This document shows, one piece after another, positions 7,426 to 16,053 of a DNA stretch of 64,000 bases (the first letter of the stretch is position 1; each line of letters starts with the position of its first letter). This DNA is from Nocardia anaemiae NBRC 100462. GTDB taxonomy: Bacteria > Actinomycetota > Actinomycetes > Mycobacteriales > Mycobacteriaceae. Both the position numbers and the translations under genes were made by a program. The stretch covers positions 62,001-126,000 of the forward strand of contig NZ_BDAZ01000025.1 of NCBI RefSeq assembly GCF_001612725.1, given 5' to 3'. The notes below the pieces were generated by a model. It saw nothing but the letters and a program-made list of their open reading frames with translations, was not told the origin of the DNA and made no database searches.

Positions 7426-10400
7426 CGAATCTCCTCTGCGGTGGTGGGTGAAGCCGAGGTTTGCGCCAAATCCGTGACGCACGGGGTGTTTTCGTCAGTC
7501 TCCGCTCGCGGCGGTGCCGATGTGCCGCGCTCGTGCCCGGCCCGGAACGACGCGAGCATGCTGCGGATTTCGACGGGTGAGCGTTCGACTGCCGGAGCGC
7601 TCGGCGGGCTCGGGGTAAGAACCGTTGGCGCGCCGTCGCTTCCGGCGCCACGCGCCCGCTTATTGCGCTTGACCAATCCGTTCCGGGTCCGCTGCACATC
7701 AGCTGCAGCGGATTCTGGTGCCGCTGTTGCCGATTCGGGTATCCGCCACAGCGCATCGCTCGCCGAAGATGCGGCGGGCCGCGTTTCCCCGGTCGTGGGT
7801 GCGCTGTCGGTAGGGTGATCGGATCCGTTGACTGCGCGCAGGCTGGTCAGGGATCCGTTGGGCTCATCGTTCGCAGTTCCATTGCCCCTTGGCGAGCCGG
7901 TCATCTCTGACGCGGCCATATCGCCGATCGGCATGGTTCCATCGCGCCCGCTCCCGGTGGACACGGCACCGTCACCGGAATCGTCCGACGTGGAAAGGAA
8001 GTGGGCGAACGGCACCGATGTCGGCGACGCGAATCCCGGTCGTGTATGCGCGTGTCCACCGGACCTCGTTTTCCGGGGCCCGGATCCATCGGGGTCGGAC
8101 CCGCCAGTCATTCGCGCATGATGTGTCGGCGCGACAGGTGTCGGACCGCCGGTAATCGGGGCACCGTCGATCGGAGCACTGTTGACTGCGACGCCACCAA
8201 CCGGAGCGTCATTTACCGGAGCACCACCGACTGGAGATCCATTGTCCGCAATGCCCCCAACCGGAGCACCATTTACCCGAGAACCGCGAGTGGGCGTGCC
8301 ACTTATCGAACGACCACTGGGCGAGGAGCCATCTACTCGACCACCACTGACCGGACCACTGCCGATCGCGGCGCCGTTGACAGGATGACCGTGGGTCCGG
8401 TCACCGTTGACCCGAATCCCACGCCCCGAACCGCCATCGACCGGCATACCACCCACCGGAGCACCGTTGGCCGTCCCCTCGCCGACCGGAGCACCGTTCG
8501 GACCACTGCCGATCGGGGCGCCGCTCACAGGATCACCATGGATCCGGTCATCGTTGACCGGGGCACCGTTGCGCGGCGCACCGTGCCTCGGCGCGTCGAG
8601 CGCCGATCTCGCCGAAACAGCCTCGCCCGCAAGATGTCCCCTCGAATCACCGACAGGGCCGCCCGGCGCCGACTCGGCAGCATCTTGTGCACCCGGCACC
8701 ACTCCGGGAGACCCCGCAGCCGCCTCGCGCCGCTCCCCGGCAACGCGCCGATCCTTCTCTCCCGCAATGATTCCCGCGGGCAACAGCAGTCGCGCGACGA
8801 TTCCGCTCACCGGCGACACATTCAACTCGACATCGATTCCGAGTCGCCGTGCCAACCGGCCGACCACGTAGTGCCCCAGGTAGCGGGTCGGCGCGACGAC
8901 GAAATCGGTCTCGCCGCGCAGCCGGGCATTCGCCTCGTCCAACTGTGCCACCGGCATGCCGACACCGTGATCAACCACCGCGAGCAGATATCCGGTGGGC
9001 AGCTTGCGCCCGTAGATCTCCACCTCCATATCCGGTGGAGAGAAGGCCAATCCGTTCTCGATCAGCTCGGCGAGCATATGCGCGAGATCGCTGACCACCG
9101 CGCCGGTGATGGCGATATCGTCCACGCGCCGCAGCACCACCCGGCGATAGTCGTCGACCTCCGACAGCCCGGCGCGAATCACATCGGTGAGCGCGATCGG
9201 CTCGGCCCAGCGGCGCGGACTTCCCGCACCCACCAGCACCAGCAGGCTTTCGGCATTGCGCCGCATGCGGGTGGCGAGGTGGTCGAGCTCGAACAGATTG
9301 GACAGCGCCTTGGGATCGAGTTCCTCGCGTTCGAATTCACTGATCAGGCCGAGCTGACGGCGAACCAGATTCTGGTTGCGCCGCGCCAGATTCGCCATCG
9401 ATTCGGTGGTATTGCGGCGAACCAGCGCCTGCTCCGAAGCCAATTCGAAGGCGGTGGTCTGCACACCGTCCAATGCACCTGCCACGGCGGCGATTTCGAT
9501 GCTGGCCCCGCGCGGTGTGCGCACCGCTGCGGGCGGATCCGGTTGGGCGTCATCGGATTCCCGCCACGCCGCGATCACCCCGGGCAGCCGGTGATTGGCC
9601 ACATCATCGGCCTCCGCCGCCAGCTCGGCGAGTGGACGCACGATAGCGCGCACACTGGCAAAGACCAGCGCCACCTCGGCGGCCATGGCGAGCAGCGCGG
9701 CGAGCAGGAAGCCGCCGAGCGTCAGGAACGCCTCCCTGCGCAGCGCCGCCGCGCGCCGCTGCACATCGTCACCGACCGCCTGCTGCACCGTGCGCTGCTC
9801 ATCGATGACCGCCGTCATCTGCGCCCACCAGGTGCCCGGATCCACCGAACGCACCAGCGGACCGGCGCTCGACGCGATCGCGATCCGCTCCGATTCGCCT
9901 GCCCTGACCGCATTTTCGCTGCGCAGCGCGGCATCGAGCCGGGCCTGCTGTGCTGCGGTCGCGTCCCGCGCGAAAGCGGTGAGACCGGCCATCTTGGCGG
10001 CGCGGATATCGAGGAATTCGACATATTCGCCATTGCGGAACTCATCGGCGGCAAACACGCCATTGAGGAAGCCGCGTTCCTTGGCCGTCTGCTCCTTGGC
10101 CTCGCCGAGCGCGTACAGCGCCTCCAGGCCGTGCCGAACCTCGGCGTCGCGCGCCTGATCGAGCCCGAGCGTCAGCCGATTCAGCGCGGAAATCCCATAG
10201 GTATAGAACTGAAAGGCGGCCTGCCTGCTGGCGCGGTGGGCATCGATCTGCGTGCGCATCGCATCGAACGCGTCGAATTGGCCGATCGCCGAACGTACTC
10301 GGTCCGCGCCCGGCGCATTCCCGGCCGCCGCCGCCCCGAGTGCGGCCAGCGCCCGATTCGTCTCGACCCGCTGGTCGGCCACCGCCTGCGCCAGCCGGAT

Positions 10401-10712
10401 ATCGCCCCCGAGCAGGCCGTTGGTGAGCCCGCGTTCGCGCTGCGCCTCCTGGACCAGATCCTGTACGACCAGTGCGAGCGACACCGCGTGCACGGTGTCA
10501 CCGCTGTCGCGGAAAGCCTCGACCTCACGGGCGACCGTCACACCGAGCAGCGCGAGCACCAAAACCAAAGAGACGACGAGGATTCGGGCCAATTGCCCCC
10601 TGATCGTGCGCGGTCGCACTATTCTGTTCCCGGCAACCTGGCGTTCACCTCCGGGGTCGGCGGTCATGTCCGGTGTGCCACCGGATTTTTCCGACCGTTG
10701 ACGTAAACGCAC
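7422..10712 (-). CDS. Conservon sensor histidine kinase with nitrate/nitrite-sensing-type domain (CvnA type) and long repeat tail
   Basis: About 1096 residues. After a basic N-terminus comes TM1 (ILVVSLVLVLALLGVTV), then an extracytoplasmic NIT-type helical domain containing VQEAQRERGLTNGLLGGD, TM2 near residue 340 (LGGFLLAALLAMAAEVALV) and a HATPase region with ELIENGLAFSPP and DHGVGMP. There is no classic His-box, as is usual for CvnA proteins. Beyond the kinase core lies an unusual 150-residue run of degenerate N-G-A-P-V-G-G units (about residues 710-870), then a Ser/Pro-rich tail. GTG 10712 is chosen because GGAGGA lies 8 nt upstream; ATG 10667 is the alternative. It probably senses an envelope or redox signal and transmits it to the GTPase. 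Confidence 0.9.
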   Translation of the reverse strand: MRLRQRSEKSGGTPDMTADPGGERQVAGNRIVRPRTIRGQLARILVVSLVLVLALLGVTVAREVEAFRDSGDTVHAVSLALVVQDLVQEAQRERGLTNGLLGGDIRLAQAVADQRVETNRALAALGAAAAGNAPGADRVRSAIGQFDAFDAMRTQIDAHRASRQAAFQFYTYGISALNRLTLGLDQARDAEVRHGLEALYALGEAKEQTAKERGFLNGVFAADEFRNGEYVEFLDIRAAKMAGLTAFARDATAAQQARLDAALRSENAVRAGESERIAIASSAGPLVRSVDPGTWWAQMTAVIDEQRTVQQAVGDDVQRRAAALRREAFLTLGGFLLAALLAMAAEVALVFASVRAIVRPLAELAAEADDVANHRLPGVIAAWRESDDAQPDPPAAVRTPRGASIEIAAVAGALDGVQTTAFELASEQALVRRNTTESMANLARRNQNLVRRQLGLISEFEREELDPKALSNLFELDHLATRMRRNAESLLVLVGAGSPRRWAEPIALTDVIRAGLSEVDDYRRVVLRRVDDIAITGAVVSDLAHMLAELIENGLAFSPPDMEVEIYGRKLPTGYLLAVVDHGVGMPVAQLDEANARLRGETDFVVAPTRYLGHYVVGRLARRLGIDVELNVSPVSGIVARLLLPAGIIAGEKDRRVAGERREAAAGSPGVVPGAQDAAESAPGGPVGDSRGHLAGEAVSARSALDAPRHGAPRNGAPVNDDRIHGDPVSGAPIGSGPNGAPVGEGTANGAPVGGMPVDGGSGRGIRVNGDRTHGHPVNGAAIGSGPVSGGRVDGSSPSGRSISGTPTRGSRVNGAPVGGIADNGSPVGGAPVNDAPVGGVAVNSAPIDGAPITGGPTPVAPTHHARMTGGSDPDGSGPRKTRSGGHAHTRPGFASPTSVPFAHFLSTSDDSGDGAVSTGSGRDGTMPIGDMAASEMTGSPRGNGTANDEPNGSLTSLRAVNGSDHPTDSAPTTGETRPAASSASDALWRIPESATAAPESAAADVQRTRNGLVKRNKRARGAGSDGAPTVLTPSPPSAPAVERSPVEIRSMLASFRAGHERGTSAPPRAETDENTPCVTDLAQTSASPTTAEEIR
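8353..8566. repeat. Internal repeats in the kinase tail, with a 147-bp-spaced duplication
   Basis: The DNA for the kinase tail is built from short units such as ACCGGAGCACC. A longer block of about 65 bp starting GGACCACTGCCGATCG at 8353 recurs at 8500, an offset of exactly 49 codons, so the tail grew by in-frame duplication. Related short units extend from about 8120 to 8580. Confidence 0.75.
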
Positions 10713-11066
10713 CACCCTGCTCCTCCGATTGCCAAGCCGTGACAGCTCCACCGCGAACGCACGGAAAGTCACGCAGCAGCCTGCTGCAGGGGTATGCCAC
10801 TGTCAACGCGAAAATCAGACAAAACAGACATTGGGCAGATTTGTATACACGCTGGTAATCCAGCGTTTCCGCGGTATCGATCCGCTCACAACTCACCGGA
10901 CGAAGGTGTGACGTGACGGCCGTCGCAGAACAGGGTTGCCGAGTATTTCAACGCGCACGATTCTGCACCGAATCCTCGAAGCCCGCGCGCCATCGCGACC
11001 ACCATTGCCCCCCATATCGTTTGATAGGGTCAAGATCTTCAGAAGTCGCAGGTAGAGAGGGCGGGG
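10713..11066. other. Divergent intergenic region between the conservon and the lipoprotein gene
   Basis: No gene is seen. It holds a perfect 18-bp hairpin ACGCTGG-TAAT-CCAGCGT at 10849-10866, well placed as an operator or 5'-UTR element of the conservon, and a promoter-like motif at 11014-11030 for the lipoprotein gene. Confidence 0.5.
11014..11030 (+). promoter_or_regulatory. Promoter-like motif ATATCGTTTGATAGGGT
   Basis: The 17-mer contains a TANNNT-type -10 (TAGGGT) 37 bp before the lipoprotein start. It matches 15 of 17 positions of the minus-strand motif at 19854-19870 upstream of the WXG substrate gene, suggesting a shared promoter class. Confidence 0.4.
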
Positions 11067-11600
11067 ATGGCACACCGATGGAAGTTTCTACTGCTCGCGG
11101 CGGCCGTCCTGCCGGGGTTGGTCGCGTGCGGGAGTTCGAAGAGCGGCAATCCGAGCGCGAGCAGTGCGACGAGTGCGGCGCCGGTGAAGTTGTTCGATCC
11201 GTGCACTCAGATCCCCGATGATGTGCTCACCGCTGCGGGAGTGAAACCAGCAACCAAGGAAAGCGGAATCGCGGGCGTCCACCAATCCGGGTGGGAGATC
11301 TGTGCATGGGACGGATCGAAGTATGCCGTCACGGTCTTTTCCACCGGTCGCGCCATGGATGAGTTCGAGAAGAAGCCCGGCAATGTCGAGTTCCAGGATG
11401 TGACCATCGCCGGGCGAAAGGGCCGCCAGTTCCGCATCGAAGGCGGTTCATACGATCTGATGTGCGACGTGGCGTTTCCGGCCGCGCAGGGTGCCGTCAC
11501 CATCAAGTTGAGCAATCACGCGTCTCTCGATCACCCCGATGAGCCGTGCGGACTCTTACGGCGAGCAGCCGAACCGATCGTGCCGGTACTGCCGAAATAA
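11067..11600 (+). CDS. DUF3558 family lipoprotein
   Basis: A 177-residue secreted lipoprotein. The signal peptide runs MAHRWKFLLLAAAVLPG and ends in the lipobox LVAC, so Cys21 would be lipidated and anchored outside the cell membrane. The mature part has a Ser/Ala-rich linker and then the DUF3558 pattern FDPCTQIPDDVLTAAG, WEICAWDG, and a late CDVAF ... PCGLL with paired cysteines that could form two disulfides. Such lipoproteins are abundant in mycolic-acid actinomycetes; no function is established. GGGCGGGG precedes the ATG. It is followed 18 bp later by a small gene, probably in the same transcript. Confidence 0.88.
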   Translation: MAHRWKFLLLAAAVLPGLVACGSSKSGNPSASSATSAAPVKLFDPCTQIPDDVLTAAGVKPATKESGIAGVHQSGWEICAWDGSKYAVTVFSTGRAMDEFEKKPGNVEFQDVTIAGRKGRQFRIEGGSYDLMCDVAFPAAQGAVTIKLSNHASLDHPDEPCGLLRRAAEPIVPVLPK

Positions 11601-11618
11601 TGAGACGAGGGGCATCCA

Positions 11619-12005
11619 TTGAGTGAGGTAGAAACGGCCCTATGGCAGCGCTTTGCCGAGCAGGCCAACGCCGGGGAGCTGTATCTGGACAGCGAAGAGG
11701 CCGCACGCCAATGCCTAGCAGCGTGTGATCAGCGCGTCACGGATCTGGAGAGCATCCTGCGGTATGCCCAGCAAGCGCAGTTCGTTTCCGGCTTCGGCGA
11801 TTTCCACATGGCCGATGATCTAGCAAAGGCGTTCAAAGGACAGGCCAGCGGCGAACCCAACTCGATCGACGCCATCATTCGCGAACACATGGAAGTCGTT
11901 AAAGATATGGGCCAGATCATGGCTCTATCTATCAAACGGATCACTGGTCAGGACGTCACCAACTCTGTCCACTTCAACACCAATACGGAATCAACCGGGG
12001 AATAA
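11619..12005 (+). CDS. Hypothetical helical protein next to the DUF3558 lipoprotein
   Basis: A 128-residue protein I do not recognise. It begins at TTG 11619 with AGGGG 7 nt upstream. The sequence is acidic and mostly helical with no signal peptide or membrane segment; a central helix (ACDQRVTDLESILRYAQQAQ) and a second one (AIIREHMEVVKDMGQIM) resemble the short helical hairpins of type VII secretion partner proteins. That likeness is only by pattern. The 18-bp gap to the lipoprotein gene suggests co-transcription and a joint role at the envelope. Confidence 0.7.
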   Translation: MSEVETALWQRFAEQANAGELYLDSEEAARQCLAACDQRVTDLESILRYAQQAQFVSGFGDFHMADDLAKAFKGQASGEPNSIDAIIREHMEVVKDMGQIMALSIKRITGQDVTNSVHFNTNTESTGE

Positions 12006-12352
12006 AGCAATCGCACCGTCGACTCGCTTTTGCCATCCGTCAAAGCGTCCCCTCTGAATACGCCTAGGCGCAAACACTTCCGCCCCGTGCCGCTACGGTA
12101 GCTCATCTCATAACCGGAAAAGGTTCGGATGTCTTTCTCCTCGCATATATTCGCCTCCCGTCAAGTCAATTCCCATGCCCCGGCGGCGCCGTTCCGCGCC
12201 GGGCACTGAGATACCGTCTGATGCATAGCCAGTAAACCACCGAGCAGGTACGGTGGGAGCCCTCCAATTCGATTCGGCCCGAATCGAATTCGCTCCAAAC
12301 AGACTGACTATTCCATCTAGATTGACATGACTGCGAGTAACGCTAACGAAGG
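12006..12352. other. Intergenic region before the XRE/DUF397 pair
   Basis: No gene is seen. It contains the 25-bp dyad described separately and a possible promoter TTGACA (12322-12327) with TAACGA (12344-12349), 16 bp apart, immediately before the regulator gene. Confidence 0.4.
12266..12290. promoter_or_regulatory. 25-bp dyad AATTCGATTCG-GCC-CGAATCGAATT, candidate operator
   Basis: Two perfect 11-bp arms flank GCC, about 32 bp upstream of a possible TTGACA -35 and 63 bp upstream of the XRE regulator start. Its placement fits autoregulation of the XRE/DUF397 operon. A terminator is unlikely as no T-run follows. Confidence 0.5.
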
Positions 12353-13252
12353 GTGGGTGGCATTACTTTGTCGACCGAATCGAACAACACGACTCTGCCG
12401 CGTCGCGTGCTCGGACGGCAACTGCGCGACCTGCGGGAGAAGCGCAAGATGAGCCGGACGCGAGCCGCCCAGGCGTGCGAGATGGGCTCACAAACGCTGT
12501 GGCGCTTGGAATCCGGTCGCAGCAGCGAAGTCAAGAAGATGGTCATCAACGCACTCTGCGACCTTTATCAAGCCAGTGATGACGATCGACGCGTTCTGCT
12601 GTGGCTCGCTCAGGAGTCCCGGAAGGACGGATGGTGGCAGTCGTACACCGACGCCATGGCTCCGGATTTCGCGATATTCTTCGGGCTGGAGCAATCCGCC
12701 AGGCGCATGATCTCATGTCAGTCGACATTGCTGCCAGGTTTGCTCCAAACGCCCGGCTACCGGCGTGCCATGTGGGAGATATCCAAGGCACAGCCGAGCC
12801 GACCACTTGATGTCGATCGCGAAGTTGAACTGATCGCGAACCGCCAGAACCGGCTCGACGATTCGGATTTCACGCTGGAAGTGCTGCTGAGCGAGTCCGT
12901 GTTGCGACACCGTATCGGTAACGATGAAGTCATGGAAGGTCAGCTGAAACGACTCATCGAGGCGGGGGATCGCCCGAACGTCTCGATTCGGGTAGTCCCG
13001 TTCGACGCACCGAATCACTTGGGGCTGACCACTAAAGACTTCGTCTGCATGGAGTTCCCCGATCATCCGAACCCGGCGCTGAAGGAGCCGCCCGTGATCT
13101 TCGTGGAGGGCTTCACTGGCGCCCTCTACTTGGACAAGAGCAGTGAGGTCGAGCAGTACATGTCTGCGTATGCCGACATGTGCCGAGTAGCGTTGAGCGA
13201 GAACGACACCCGAAGCCTCCTAGTGGCGATTGCAAAGGAGTACGCAGCGTGA
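12353..13252 (+). CDS. XRE-family regulator with DUF5753 domain
   Basis: A 299-residue protein with an N-terminal helix-turn-helix (LGRQLRDLREKRKMSRTRAA through LWRLESGRSS) and a C-terminal DUF5753 domain, recognisable by the ARRMISCQSTLLPGLLQTPGYRRAM block and FGLTTKDF-like sequence (HLGLTTKDFVCMEFPD). These proteins almost always precede a DUF397 gene in actinobacteria; the pair is often described as a regulator with a small antagonist or toxin-antitoxin-like partner. GTG 12353 and TTG 12368 are both possible starts; the latter has better ribosome-site spacing. The gene overlaps the DUF397 gene by GTGA. Confidence 0.92.
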   Translation: MGGITLSTESNNTTLPRRVLGRQLRDLREKRKMSRTRAAQACEMGSQTLWRLESGRSSEVKKMVINALCDLYQASDDDRRVLLWLAQESRKDGWWQSYTDAMAPDFAIFFGLEQSARRMISCQSTLLPGLLQTPGYRRAMWEISKAQPSRPLDVDREVELIANRQNRLDDSDFTLEVLLSESVLRHRIGNDEVMEGQLKRLIEAGDRPNVSIRVVPFDAPNHLGLTTKDFVCMEFPDHPNPALKEPPVIFVEGFTGALYLDKSSEVEQYMSAYADMCRVALSENDTRSLLVAIAKEYAA

Positions 13253-13455
13253 TGGCTGACTTGTCCGGTGCGGAATGGTTCAAGAGCAGCCGGAGCGCGA
13301 GCGGCAAGGACTGCGTCGAGGTCGCACACCTCGACGGTGGCTTGGTCGGAGTACGTGACTCGAAAAACCCAACCGGCCCAGCGCTCGTCTTCACCCCCAC
13401 CCAGTGGGACACCTTCACCGCAGGCATCCAGAACGGCGAGTTCACCCGGCCCTAG
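13249..13455 (+). CDS. DUF397 protein, partner of the XRE regulator
   Basis: A 68-residue DUF397 protein with the typical W-F-K-S-S-R-S start (GAEWFKSSRSASGKDCVEVA), the GLVGVRDSKNP strand and the final FTPTQWDTFTAG segment. GTG 13249 has AGGAG exactly 8 nt upstream and overlaps the regulator stop, so translation is coupled. WhiJ-like systems in Streptomyces use such pairs to control development; the small protein probably binds and inhibits the regulator (family knowledge, not shown here). Confidence 0.93.
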   Translation: MMADLSGAEWFKSSRSASGKDCVEVAHLDGGLVGVRDSKNPTGPALVFTPTQWDTFTAGIQNGEFTRP

Positions 13456-13483
13456 CACCGCCAGCCCAAGCCGCCCCACCCCA

Positions 13484-13544
13484 TCGAGGGTAGTGAAATG
13501 GTCGCCGGACACGGCGCCGACAACCACCATTCCACTACCCTCGA
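13484..13544. repeat. 49-bp palindromic interspersed repeat, copy B
   Basis: The core at 13490-13538 runs GTAGTGAAATGG ... ACCACCATTCCACTAC and has exactly the same 49-bp length as copies A and C, with 36 of 49 positions equal to copy A. The arms extend outward as TCGAGG and CCTCGA, giving a long near-perfect hairpin just after the DUF397 stop, where it may also end transcription. Confidence 0.75.
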
Positions 13545-13671
13545 CAAACCCTCACCAGTCGATGCCGCAGTCGACTCACCAACTGTGGGAATCCGATATC
13601 CCCGATTACATGACGCTTCATGGCATTGTCGACGCGAAAATTCCACGGCCTCCGGCAGAGGCCAACCGTCG

Positions 13672-14694
13672 ATGAGGATGTACATGGGTTTGCGTATGTC
13701 GGTGTTGCGAGGAAGCCGGGGGTTCCGGCGAATGGCGGCGGTCGCCGCGGCCATGGCGGTCGCGGTCGCGCCGCTGATCGTCGCGGCGCCGCAGGCGAAT
13801 GCGGCCGCGACCGTCGAGCGGATCGAGCACACCTCCGCGCAGCAATGGCAGATGTACGTTCGCTCCCCCGCGATGAATCGGACCATCCACCTCGATGTGC
13901 TGGTACCGGCGAACCAATCGGCATCGCGTCCGACCCTGCTGTTGCTGGACGGAAACGGGGCGTCGGAATCGCAGTCGGCCAGCACTTGGACGCTGCGTGG
14001 TGGCGCCAAGGAATTCTTCGCCGACAAGCCGGTCAATGTGGTGATGCCGGTCGGCGGCGGGGGCACCTACTACACCGACTGGTTGAAGGATGACCCGAAA
14101 CTCGGGCATCAGAAGTGGGAAACCTTTCTCACCTCCGAGCTGCCGCCGCTGATCGACCGCGAGCTGAAAGGCAATGGGGTCTACGCGGTGGGCGGACTTT
14201 CGATGGGCGCGGGCGCGGCGGCGATTCTGGCCGTGCGGCACCCCGATATGTTCCGCGCCCTGGCCGCATTCAGCGGTTGCTATTCCACCGACGGTGTCGG
14301 GCAGCTCTCGGTACGTCCCGTGGTCGAATCCAAGGGTGGGGACCCGGACAACATGTGGGGCACCGCGGGCAATCCAGAGTGGGCGGCCCACGATCCGAGC
14401 AAGCACCTCGACGCACTGCGCGGTAAACCGGTGCACCTGTACGTCGGCACCGGCGTGCCAGGCCCCGACGATGCCCCATTCGACGATCGCTGGTCGTGGC
14501 CGAACGACCCGATCCGGGCGAACGAGATCGAACAGATCTCGCATGACTGCACCCTCGCCACCGCACCTGCCATGAAACTGTTCGGCGCCGACCTCTCCAT
14601 CGATTACGCCGCCGTCGGCGTGCACTCGTGGCCGTACTGGAAGGCCGCACTGCCCAAATCCTGGCCAGCCCTCAAGGCGGGCCTCGGCGTATAA
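13672..14694 (+). CDS. Secreted antigen 85-type esterase / mycolyltransferase
   Basis: A 340-residue alpha/beta-hydrolase with a Sec signal peptide (basic start, then AAVAAAMAVAVAPLIVAA and cleavage near PQANA). The FbpA-C/antigen 85 pattern is clear: LLLLDGNGAS near the N-terminus, the nucleophile motif GGLSMGAGAA, SGCYS after it, and the final catalytic His in VGVHSWPYWKAALP. Ag85 enzymes transfer mycolic acid between trehalose mycolates and to arabinogalactan outside the membrane, so this supports a mycolate envelope. ATG at 13672, 13678 or 13684 are all possible. Which acceptor it uses cannot be told from sequence. Confidence 0.92.
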   Translation: MRMYMGLRMSVLRGSRGFRRMAAVAAAMAVAVAPLIVAAPQANAAATVERIEHTSAQQWQMYVRSPAMNRTIHLDVLVPANQSASRPTLLLLDGNGASESQSASTWTLRGGAKEFFADKPVNVVMPVGGGGTYYTDWLKDDPKLGHQKWETFLTSELPPLIDRELKGNGVYAVGGLSMGAGAAAILAVRHPDMFRALAAFSGCYSTDGVGQLSVRPVVESKGGDPDNMWGTAGNPEWAAHDPSKHLDALRGKPVHLYVGTGVPGPDDAPFDDRWSWPNDPIRANEIEQISHDCTLATAPAMKLFGADLSIDYAAVGVHSWPYWKAALPKSWPALKAGLGV

Positions 14695-14915
14695 GCGCAA
14701 GAGACCATGCGCGGCGTGCGGCCTCCAAGGCCCTGATCGGCCATCGGCCGTAACGCACCCTTTCATCACGGGCAACCGGTGCGCAGAGATTGTGCGCAGC
14801 GTCGCGAGCACGATCGGAGATATCGGCCGCCGGGAATAGGGCGGGTGTGGGCTGGGTTACACCCGCTACCTGCGGTTTGTCCGCGGCGGAATTCGATGCG
14901 ACGGTGGGAGATTCG

Positions 14916-15206
14916 ATGAGTGTGCGAGCCGTATGGAATGGCACGGTGCTGGCCGAGAGTGACGACACCGTGGTGGTCGAGGGTAATCATTACTTCCCGG
15001 CGGAGGCTTTGAAGACGGAGTACTTCCGGGACAGCGATACGCATACCGTGTGCGGATGGAAGGGGCTCGCGTCGTATTACACGGTCGAGGTCGAGGGCGC
15101 TAAGAATCCGGATGCCGCGTGGTACTACCCGGATCCGAAGCCGGAGGCCGAGCAGGTGCGCGATCGGGTCGCGTTCTGGAAGGGCGTCGACGTCGTCGAG
15201 GTGTAG
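14916..15206 (+). CDS. DUF427 family protein
   Basis: A 96-residue single-domain DUF427 protein. The family pattern is seen as VRAVWNGTVLAESDDTVVVEGNHYFP, the CGWKGLASYYTV block with its conserved Cys and Lys, and the ending AFWKGVDVVEV. ATG 14916 follows GGGAG with good spacing. Small beta proteins of this type are common in actinobacteria and fungi; no biochemical role is firmly known. Confidence 0.92.
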   Translation: MSVRAVWNGTVLAESDDTVVVEGNHYFPAEALKTEYFRDSDTHTVCGWKGLASYYTVEVEGAKNPDAAWYYPDPKPEAEQVRDRVAFWKGVDVVEV

Positions 15207-15260
15207 TGCGTTCGGGGAGTCGGCGCGCAGCGGTGGCGGGTTGCGGGTAAGAACGATGGC

Positions 15261-16028
15261 ATGCGACATCCGGCCAGTCCGATCCTCAATGCGCTGACCT
15301 TCATGCCCGATCGGTTGATCGTGCAGACGCCGTCGATCCTCGACCTGGACTACACCGAGTTGTCCATCCGTACGCCCGACGGCGAGACGCTGCAGGGTTG
15401 GTGGCTGCCCGCCGCACGTTCGATCGGGCACGTCCTGTTCGCACACGGCAATGCGGGCAATATCGGCGACCGGGTGCCGATCTACGCCCTGCTCACCCAA
15501 ATCGGTTTGGATGTCCTGACTTTCGACTATCGCGGCTACGGCCACAGCACCGGGCGCCCCACCGAGTACGGCACCTATCTCGACGCCCACGCGGCCCGGC
15601 GGGTGCTACTGGAGCAGCCGGGCGTCGATCCGGATCGCGTGCTCTATCTGGGTAAATCGCTCGGCGGCGGCGTACTGCTCGAACTGGCGACCGAGCATCC
15701 GCCCACGGGATTGATACTGATGTCCACCTTCACCGGCCTGCGTGACGCGGCCCGTTCGGTATATCCCTTCCTGCCCAGTCCATTCGTCCCGGACGCCTAT
15801 CCGAGCCTGCGTCGCATCCGCAAGCTGCGCGCACCCGTCCTGATCATGCACGGCGACCAGGATGAACTCCTGCCGCTGCGGCATGCCGAGCGGCTGTACG
15901 CGGCCGCACCCGAGCCGAAGCGATTGGTGGTCTTTCCCGGCGGGCATCACAACGATCTGATCATGTCGACCGGAGTCGACTGGCAGGGTTTGATCCGTTC
16001 TTGGGCGAGCGAACTGCTCACCCCCTGA
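15261..16028 (+). CDS. Alpha/beta hydrolase (serine hydrolase, BEM46/S33-like)
   Basis: A 255-residue cytosolic hydrolase. It has the oxyanion region FAHGNAGNIGD, the nucleophile elbow LGKSLGGG, the acid in MHGDQDELLPLRHA and the catalytic His in FPGGHHNDL. These match BEM46-like or peptidase S33-like hydrolases that act on small esters or peptides, with no clue to the natural substrate. It begins 54 bp after the DUF427 gene and may share its transcript. Confidence 0.87.
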   Translation: MRHPASPILNALTFMPDRLIVQTPSILDLDYTELSIRTPDGETLQGWWLPAARSIGHVLFAHGNAGNIGDRVPIYALLTQIGLDVLTFDYRGYGHSTGRPTEYGTYLDAHAARRVLLEQPGVDPDRVLYLGKSLGGGVLLELATEHPPTGLILMSTFTGLRDAARSVYPFLPSPFVPDAYPSLRRIRKLRAPVLIMHGDQDELLPLRHAERLYAAAPEPKRLVVFPGGHHNDLIMSTGVDWQGLIRSWASELLTP

Positions 16029-16053
16029 TCGCGCTCGTGCGTAGCCTGGCGAT

